This document shows, piece after piece, positions 19,962 to 28,215 of a stretch of DNA of 28,215 nucleotides. Every line of letters starts with the position of its first letter. The first letter of the stretch is position 1. Source of the stretch: Phellopilus nigrolimitatus. Taxonomy: Eukaryota > Basidiomycota > Agaricomycetes > Hymenochaetales > Hymenochaetaceae. Under the pieces are notes generated by a model. That model saw nothing but the letters and a program-made list of their open reading frames with translations, ran no database searches and was not told where the DNA came from. The DNA is taken from contig JAJOHG010000336.1 of NCBI GenBank assembly GCA_021029095.1, forward strand, positions 1 through 28,215, read 5' to 3'. The position numbers were made by a program, and so were the translations under genes.

Positions 19962-20026
19962 CTGAAAACAACGGTGAATCGCGCGTCTAACGACGTGATA
20001 ACGCGTCAATACTCACGGTTGAGGTT
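19962..20026 (-). other. 5'-UTR intron of the 14-3-3 gene
   Basis: GTGAGT at 20026 and TTTTCAG ending at 19962, directly against the ATG, bracket 65 nt. Position and consensus fit a leader intron; expression data would settle it. Confidence 0.65.
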
Positions 20027-21103
20027 GTAGGTTAAGACGAAAAAAACTAGACAGATAGTGCGTGGTCAGCGACGTGTTCGGCGACGAAGGGGGACACGGG
20101 GACGCTAAGGCGGGCTTTGGGAACGTGTATAATGGCAAAGGAACTCACGGGGACTGGAAGAGTGGAGAGGAGAGATGATAGTGGTTTGATTGAAAGGAGT
20201 CGAAATGCATAAATTGGGTGCTGGGCAGAGGGTTGGGTCGAGGGTTCAGCCAAATACAACCATACATATTCTTCTCACGCCATCCATCTTGGACGAAACA
20301 CCGCCATGACGACTTCAGAACAGCTCCCTAAAAGTTAGCCGCCTGCTATAGCTGCATTTCAATTTTCTCAGCGTCTCTGCATTGTCAAATTGCCATGCAG
20401 TCGGCCTCACGACGCACCTGCCTCCTGCACTTGATTACCAATGTATAATAGATACAGTCTGGGCAACGAGGTGCCGAACCCCGCATTTATTGCCTTATCT
20501 AGCGTGGATGATTGGCGCCAACCTTAAATAAATGCACACCCTTTAGCTGCGCACTTCCTTTTGGCATGAAGTTGAAATGAAAGCTTCACGCTCTGTCTAG
20601 TTCCTGGGAAGAGAGGGACGATTCGGTATTGCTTTCAACAGAATTTCAGCACCGAACCTTCACTTTATTATACGTCTTTCAATGACCATTTATGTGCTTG
20701 CACATTACTTAGAGATCTAGATTTACTGTATAGCATGAATATTAATGATCTGCACACCCGTGTCGGCACTTTTACGACCATGAAGTCGTCTTTCTTCGAA
20801 GTTCTACGAGTCCTGCTTGCTCTCCGCGGGAGACCTGACCAATTTTGTCTAGAGCTCTATTCAAATAGGCTCTGCTTGAATTTAAATAGCAGTAGACTCC
20901 GTCAGAGTGCAGGGCAGATGATTTACGACATGTTTCCATAAACAGACGGCGCGTGTCACACGCGGAAATTTCGCGTCTTACCTCGGCCGCCTCGCTTTGG
21001 CCTGCTCGTGTCGTGTTCGTGCTCGTTGTCGACGGTGCGTTCTGCACGTCTCCGTGCAAGCCTCAACAGCTACCTCGTTTTTTGCATATCACACGCTTGT
21101 GCT
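20027..21103. promoter_or_regulatory. Shared divergent promoter interval of 14-3-3 and the RasGAP gene
   Basis: About 1.1 kb with no recognisable gene. Seen: a CCAAT at 20439-20443, a small palindrome CGCGTGT-C-ACACGCG at 20950-20964, and AT-rich stretches (20510-20535, 20875-20890). Assignment of individual elements is speculative. Confidence 0.45.
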
Positions 21104-24100
21104 ATGTCAACCAACGGCGAACACAAGGGAATGTCCCGCCGCCCGTCGGCATCGACTTCAGCCATCCCGGTCTCGATTTCGACATCGACGACCAGTACGC
21201 GCGTGCATCGCACCAACGACTCGCACTATGGCTTCGTGGGCACACACCCAACTAACGCTGGTCCTGCTGCATTTACACCAGCGACCGCGACGGGCTCACC
21301 CCAGAGCAAAGCCGTGTTAGCTCTCATCAAGCGGCTGACCTCCAAGGTGCGTTCAGTCCTGCTAGAACTGGTATATCGCGCCGGACGATGCTGACATCCA
21401 ATCACATCAGCTTCCTTGCTACTCTGGACACTCATTAGCAGACCTAGAGTCTGATAGTGCTATGCTCAATATCATTGAAACGTTAGTAGAGCTAGCGAAG
21501 CACGCGCTAGACATCATCGTTTGGAAGCTGTCTGAAGAATTGGAACGGCTCGCGAAGGCAAGTCGTCGATCTTTCTCTCTTGCTACATATTATAGCATCT
21601 CCTATCTCAGAACTGGAATAGGCTGCGTTTGACGCGTCGTTATCACGCTTTTCGTGCTTGAACATCAAACATCTCCCTATTTTTCGTTTGGGTTTTAGAT
21701 ATGAAACATCCGATATTAACCTCGTAATTTTCTTCTGGCAGGCTGATACGGCGGGCCAGCGCGCTCTGGATGTCCTTCAATCGGAGCTCTTTCTCTTGAA
21801 AGTGATGTCGGTGACACTGTCATGTCGCTGGCAGCACCGTAAACAGCCGGGGAAGAGCTCACAGACCTTCACGGACAACGCCGGCAGCGACAATCCAGAT
21901 AGCATTCCTTCGCCAGCTCCTTCTCCTTCGTTTGGTGCTCTGCCGAAGAGCTCCAAACGCAGCCAGCCAACTTCGCGCTTCTCTACTCCCTCACTAAGCC
22001 TCGAAGCTCCGCCCCTCGACGAGAATTGTGCCCGCTGGCTCGTGAGCGTGATGATTCTTCTCTTCCGTCAAGCTGCCTCGCGCGATGACCGCTCGAAAGC
22101 GTACGACAATCTCAGTTCCGACGTGAATCTGTACGGCTTCGAGTCCATCAACAGCGAAGACGGGTTGCGCCATGCCGATGACATGCCGTGGATGCCACCC
22201 GCAGAGAGCGAGCCGTCTCCACCCATTACACCTGGACAAGGGACTCGTTGGCCGCGTAAGACGCCGTCGCTCACTTCCGTGTCGTCTAGTTCTACTGCTC
22301 CAATCCCATTGGCGCGTTCCGCGCTCGGTTACCAACGCACCCCGCGCACGCTCATATCCTCTTCGCTCCCACTATATTCGCTTATAACAGAATGGGCGGG
22401 CCATATCGTGTATCTGCTCTCGGCGGCAAATTGGTCTGTGGTGCTCGCCAAGATCAGGAACAAGATACACCAGCTTGCGCGCACAACGCAGGACGAATTC
22501 CAGGACTATACCGACTTGCAGCTCATGCAGCACTGCGCAATGGATCGTAATCGACTAGTATTAATATTGCAAGGTGTGTGTCCTGTTTTGGCTTCAAGAT
22601 TTTCTTCATGCTAATAGTACGGCTTTTCTCAGAACTGTCGTCGCTTCTCGTCAACATGAAACCTGAAGCCCAGTGTATTGTGGCCGTACATCTGCGCCGG
22701 GCGATCTGGAAATGGATCGAAACTTTCCCCGGAGAATTCACTGAGATGTCATCTGGCCAGCGCAAGTTAGATGGAGCACCGGAACGTGTTTTTGATCTTC
22801 TTATCCAAATCAAAAATGATCAAAACCGGAAGATTTTGTGGCCAACTTTGACCGCTCTATTGTTGCTCAGCTACGATCGCCTGAGGCAAGTCGCTCTGCA
22901 ATTTAACGGACATGCTTGGAATCCGAAGATGACGAACAAGAAGGTATTCAGCAAAAAAGAATTATTTCGCGACTGTTTTCCTTTGATATTAACCTCGATG
23001 TCCATCTCAGGAGCTCGTGTTTCTCGACAAGCTGAATAAGAACCTCACTGCTAGCTCGAAGATGACGGATTCAGCTATGCTTTGTTTCGTCGATATCCTT
23101 CGCGCAGCAATGTACATCCCCCCGGACCATGATGTGGTTGTCCGTTCTTTTGCCCCGGACATTGCAGATGAGTTGAAGGTTAGTATGTTTTCTTTCCATA
23201 CCTGTCTTCTATACCAACGTTCTGTTTCAGAGTCGCATGTTGAAAGCTCAGAACCAGCGACCTTTCTTTGAGTCCAGCGAGCCAATTGACGTCTCACTAC
23301 ATGCTGATATACTCGTCGCCCTCGTCCGTTTCCTTGCGGAAGACGAGTACACAAGTCTTATAAAAGCATGTCTTGAGCCTGACCGATCTGATGCAGTAAA
23401 GATAGTCGCTGTGAAGGCTCTTATAATAATGGGCCAACAGGTAAACGTTTGCGTTGAAGCATATGTGTTTTCACACTCATAAGTGTCTGCTCATTTTTAG
23501 GGAGCGAAATGGCCTTATTTACCTGCGATTCGTACCGATTTCACAAAGGAGCGTATTCGAAGGATCTTCCAAGTAGGATGCATCTTAGGTCAAATATTTC
23601 TCCATTGACTAATGCTGCTTCTGTGTAGAGCACTGTTTCACACCATAATGAGTTGGACTCGCTCGGTGTCATGAGACGCAGCGCATTGAAACCAGCGCTA
23701 AAGAGGTTCAGCTCGGAAGCCATCCCTGACAAGGAGCTGCTTGTGCTGGCCGTGATGTGCTTGTACAGATTCGATGCTAGGTTCTATCCCGTCGAGTATG
23801 ACACAAGCAACGGCGTAGAATGGTTGCAAGATGTCACTCAACTTGTGCGGAGGCCTGGCGACTCAGCCGTCCCGCTGTCGTGCCTCAGAACATTCATGCA
23901 TGAGGCGAACTGGATGTTCGGCCAGCAACCAGGAGACCCTGCTTACGAGTTGAGCAGATACTGGCTTAGTTTGAGCGTGTACGTCTTAGTTTGCATGCAT
24001 CTCTATGCCATTTTAATCGCTCCTTTCTCCAGGCCCATTGTCCTCCAAGCTGCGGCTCTTCGTCTACTGGATGCTCGCGAGAGCCTCCTTGACCAGAGAA

Positions 24101-27100
24101 TAATGACAGAAATGGTTTATTATTATATGGGCCTGTTTAAGAGATGCATTGAGGTGAACTTTCTCGGGAACGACGCCTAGGCTTATTTGCTTACTGCCTA
24201 TCTAACAGTCCGAACTAATAAAGGATTGGGACTTCTCCTCCGGCCGCCTCCCAGCTGTGATCGTTGCAGAAATGGCGTTTCTCGTAATGTTGACTTCCAT
24301 GGACACGACAATTTCAGCATTGGCAGCGAAGGGTCTACGGGAGATTGCTATCGCGGAGTGTTTGCCAAACCCCTACCGTCCATTTGAAGAGACAGACGAT
24401 GCTGCTAAGAGGTATCCGGTATATGAACAACTGGGAGATCCTTCGGTTGTAGTCGTTGGTGCGTTCTTGACGATCTCGCGAAGTCGTATTCGCTAACGTT
24501 GCCAATTAGGCCGAGTCGCGCAGCAAAAGCGAATAAGAAAGCTACTCCGGCTATTGACACGTCCTTGTCCGTTGCACACAGCTGTGTGGCATGAATGCTA
24601 TTGGAGATGGGCGGCTCTCAGGGACCGCATAGCTCGTCCGCCAGGTTCTATCGAATCGTCAGCACCCGACATTCAGAGTAGTTCCAAAGCTTCTGGTGAC
24701 CTTTCCTTGTCCCCGGAAGTGCGTGGTGGTTATCGAACGGTAGTGCCTTTTTATGCTAACGGCTGATTTGTAGGAGAGATTCTACCAATGGCAGAACCTG
24801 ACATGGTTCCTAGCGTCATTTGGCGCGGTATCAATCACGGAAGAACCCGGCAATAACAACAACTCTTTGGTCAACTTCATGCCTGCGCAATTCGTCCCCG
24901 ATCGTTTTCGGGCGCCTCAAGACGGTCGTCTGATGCTTAACGATTTCATGTCATCGACTGTGGAGTCATTGCTAGCTGAACTGGCGATAGCACGGGATAC
25001 AGCCAAGGAAGCTCTTGGATCGGAGTTGAACCCGCGCTTGTATGACCGACTCTTCAAGCAGCTGAACGAGTCAGTAATTCCTGTCCTTAGAGTGAAGAAA
25101 GTAATGAATAAGTGTCACAGGGTGGTCGAGGATGTCGCGAGAACGGCCAATGAACCGACCAGCTCACCAGGCGAAGAAGAGCTCTTGCTTATCTTCTTCG
25201 AGCAGGTACGCCCTACCGGTTTAGAAGCACGAGGAAATTGCTGAATAACATCTATGCTTTAAAGTACCTGACTGTCTTGAAGCTTCTGGTTGATCGCCCC
25301 GACGCACCACCGGAGGACCTCCTGACAAATATGGACTTGAGTCAGACCTTGCTTACGTTGACGAAGTTCATGGATCGCTTTACAGACAGAGACCTACTGC
25401 GATTGAAGATCAAATTCTGCACATTCTGCGAAGTCGCATGTGCGCGTACGGATGCTTTTGGGATTCGCAAAGATGATCTTGTACGCAACACTCTGTTGAA
25501 TGTCATTGTGGAGTGGATAGAGCCAGAGGTGCGATGATTAGATTCGCACAATCTTCCATTTCATTTCTTACCAACACAAACGCCGTCTTGTTCGATATAT
25601 AGGGTGTCGGGCACGACGATTTCAGTCTGATGCGGTTGAGACATGAAGCGAATGTTTCTGCTCTTCGAACCGTTGTCAGACTTTTAGAACGACTACGGCT
25701 GCAGGCCTTGGATGTTTCTGCGGGCGATGATGCTACACATGTTGTCTCACGACGTTATTTGCGATATCAGAATGTGCTACTTCACGGCCTCAGATTCGAT
25801 CCTCTGGAATCAACAGTACGTGTGAAGCTGCGTTCATCGAAAGACGGCTAAGACTTATGCATTTCGAAGGGCGACGAAGATGGGAGTTCCCAACATTCGT
25901 CTAGCGCGGTATGACTTCTTCGAGGGCAGATTAAATCTCCTTATTCTAACATATGTTGCTATCTTTTTTCCTAAGCGCAAACAGCAGTTGGGTAGAGATG
26001 CTGGGCTGCGAGATATAGTGATCAGTGGATTGGCGCACCTGCTGTCGACGAACACAGACATCGGTCTGAAACATTTCCTCCCGCTTGGGTATGACAGTGA
26101 TTCTGCGAAACGCACAATATTCTGTAGAGTGATTACTTGCGTGATGGATCTCGGCGGTAGACTGGAAACACAGAATGACTTCATGGTTGGCGGTCGTCGA
26201 ACAAGGATAGGTGAAGTACGTGTTCTAGTATTCAAACTTAAATTTCTTTCGTGAGGACTCATCCTCTTTGTTTTCCAGCTGGTGAAAGGATGCGATGTGA
26301 GATCTCTATCAATGAATGATTCATCGCGGCTAACCGTTCTTCTAGATGAGTCTAGTACTTGCCATCTGTGAAACTTGTCCGCCAAGTGAAGTGGATGTTA
26401 TCATTCCTGTCTTGCTTAATCTCTTTGACTCCAGGGCTTCGTTATTGGATTTATTGAAGCTCTTGATTGAGCGAGAAGTAAAGACCACGCGTATGTCCCC
26501 CTTTGTCTGTCTCTACATTCTTGCTTATCCCTTCTGCAGAGAACGAAGTCAGCCTTTTCAGAGGAAATTCGATGCGCATCAAACTTCTGTGTGCTTTTGC
26601 GAAAGTTCACGGCTACGATTATCTTCGACAGCTTGTCAAGCCACTCTTGGATAAGATGTGTGATCTCACTCGATCACAATCCTTTATTTTGGACCCAGCC
26701 AAAGCATCGGAAGAAGAAGTCCGTGGCAATCAAAGAGCAGTTGAGGTCTTTACCCAAGCATTTTTACAAATCGTTTGCAACTCTGCATCTGGCATGCCCT
26801 TGTATGTTGTTTGACAGTATCTTTCACCGTTCTGTCTAACGTTAATCATCGAAAGGATGCTTCGGGAAGTTTGTGCTCACATATCGCAGACTGTGTAAGT
26901 CTGGCTTGAGTAAGTTTATCGATTCTGGCTGAATTTCCTTCACAAGCGCCGAGATTTGGCCCGAGGCCAAGTTCGCAGCTCTCGGTGCATTCATTTTCCT
27001 GAGGTTTGTTGACCGCCTTTTCTCTTGTTCCGATGCTGAATTGGTTGTTTAGATTCATTTCCCCTGCTCTCGTCTCACCGGAGACCATCGACGTTGAGCT

Positions 27101-28215
27101 TCCCCAGGATCATGCGGCTCTTCGTCGTGGCCTTCTGGTTATAACAAAGATTATCCAGAACCTAGCGAATAATGTGCGATTCGGGAAAGAGGCTCATATG
27201 ATGTGCTTTAACGACTTCCTATCGGAAAATATCGTCCGCGTTATGCGCTTTCTTACGGACGTGAATGTGAGTAGCACCCGTGGTTTTCAGTTCTGCATTG
27301 ATTTAGACACGAATCTCTTTGCAGAAATTTGCTTCGTCGGTTGCGGAAGAGGAGCCTGACGAGTGGCAAGGCGGGACATTTGATGAAACTGATGCCATTG
27401 TTTTACATCGTTTCTTCGAAAAACACGCGGACAAAGTTGGCAAAGATCTGCTGAGCCTCAACAAGACTTCCAAGGAGGGCGAAGCGGCCGTTGTCGGAAG
27501 GAAGAAGGCCTGGGATACTCTGTGTGCTGCGCTTGTGGAAATGGGGCAGCCTGTTGAAGTGCCCCGCTTGAGTTCATCGTCGTCTCTAAATTTAGACATA
27601 TATCGCGATTTCATGAGTCGAAATGCTGATCGCAACACGGGTTCTGTGCAGGATCTGTTCTCTCAGATCGCTGTGAAGGCGAGCGAATTTTTCAATTTTT
27701 TTCTCTTGCGTTTCTGACACTCCTTTAGGATGATGTGTTGATATACCTCTTGGCTATTTGCAAGTTCGACATTGAGGTGCTTGACTTCGAATTGGTAGTG
27801 TATCACATTTTCAAGGTAAGCGTCGACTATTCTTGACGTCCGTCAGGTAAATTGACAACATGTCCAGACTTTATCAAGTCCTGGAAACGATACGAAGAGT
27901 TTCGAGCTCATCATTGACTGCACAAACTATACGACCGCCTCGGAAATTCCTATGCAATGGTTTAAGTTCTTCATAGAGCTGACGCCGAGTGATGTGCGAG
28001 CTCGCCTCCGCACTGCTCACATTCTCAACTGCAATCTGCCGATGCAGCGATTCCTTCGAAAGTTATACAACATCTGCTCGGGTTTGTCCTGCTTGTGTCG
28101 GCGATCTTCTTTTGTGCTCATGGGCTGCAATTAGGTATCTTCTTCTTCATCGAGATTCGTCCTAAACTTTCTGTCGCTGAGCTCGACGAAGCGCTTCATT
28201 GCGATGTCTCAACTG
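21104..28215 (+). CDS. IRA1: IRA/neurofibromin-type Ras GTPase-activating protein, 3' end outside the window
   Basis: It speeds GTP hydrolysis by Ras and so turns Ras-cAMP signalling down. Exons ending and starting at: 21104-21346, 21411-21557, 21742-22573, 22633-22943, 23011-23178, 23231-23440, 23501-23572, 23629-23978, 24033-24153, 24209-24458, 24510-24718, 24774-25205, 25265-25528, 25603-25815, 25870-25908, 25976-26215, 26279-26296, 26346-26490, 26540-26801, 26856-26894, 26947-27003, 27053-27266, 27325-27678, 27729-27815, 27868-28081, 28135 onward; about 1,857 residues. The RasGAP domain is clear: the arginine finger is the Arg of SLFRGNSM (codon 26560-26562, near residue 1429), and the signature is FLRFISPALVSPE, split by an intron. 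After it, DDVLIYLLAICKF and ELIIDCTN match the Sec14/CRAL-TRIO-like module of neurofibromin. The long N part is helical-repeat-like with a Ser/Pro-rich insert near residues 150-290. Intron 2 uses a GC donor (AAG|GCAAGT). Confidence 0.93.
26279..26296 (+). other. IRA1: 18-nt micro-exon of the RasGAP gene
   Basis: Encodes LVKGCD between two GT-AG introns (26216-26278 and 26297-26345), all phase 0. Skipping it would remove six residues and keep the frame, just before the RasGAP catalytic domain. Confidence 0.7.

Noticed and set aside
1..28215. tRNA genes, rRNA, CRISPR arrays, telomere repeats, viral or toxin genes
   Set aside because: I looked for T-arm and anticodon patterns, regularly spaced repeats, TTAGGG runs and viral motifs and saw none that hold up.

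Overview
This is nuclear DNA from a filamentous basidiomycete, most likely an Agaricomycete. The reasons are the very dense short introns (about 45-75 nt), micro-exons, GT-AG introns with CTNAN branch sites plus a few GC-AG introns, and the families present: a secreted S28 serine peptidase, LSm3, 14-3-3, an IRA/neurofibromin RasGAP, and basidiomycete-like Argonaute and Snf5 remnants. There are no operons, tRNA genes, CRISPR arrays or plasmid features.

Layout. 180-2469 (minus): an S28 peptidase gene whose exon structure is complete but which carries one in-frame TGA. 2470-3580: intergenic, with two diverged copies of a ~170-bp direct repeat. About 3590-5448 (minus): a decayed Argonaute gene that keeps the N, linker, PAZ and part of the MID region and has no PIWI domain. 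About 5600-6965 (minus): a decayed, truncated Snf5/SMARCB1-type gene. 6993-8465: repeat-rich DNA with a perfect 25-bp palindrome, a diverged direct repeat and a 663-bp MITE-like element with nested inverted repeats. 8466-10941: GC-rich DNA with no supported gene. 10942-12322 (plus): a three-exon gene for an unrecognised Ala/Pro-rich protein. 12323-14274: pyrimidine-rich DNA with many microsatellites. 14275-14906 (minus): LSM3 in four exons. 15636-17915 (plus): a second, intact S28 peptidase gene with the same ten intron positions as the first. 19020-19961 (minus): 14-3-3 protein. 21104 to the window end (plus): a large IRA/neurofibromin-type RasGAP gene with 26 exons seen, cut off by the window edge inside its Sec14-like region.

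The outer parts are ordinary housekeeping and signalling DNA. 14-3-3 and the RasGAP are divergently transcribed from a shared ~1.1-kb interval, and both act around Ras signalling. The part between the two outward-facing S28 paralogs (about 2.5-15.6 kb) holds gene relics, repeats and a probable non-autonomous transposon, so it looks like a rearranged accessory block. I see no clear new multi-gene system. The most notable items are the paired Argonaute and Snf5 relics, the MITE with nested repeats, the single-codon lesion in one S28 copy, and GC-AG introns in two conserved genes. All exon boundaries were read by eye from splice sites, frame continuity and paralog or family comparison; no alignment or search was run.
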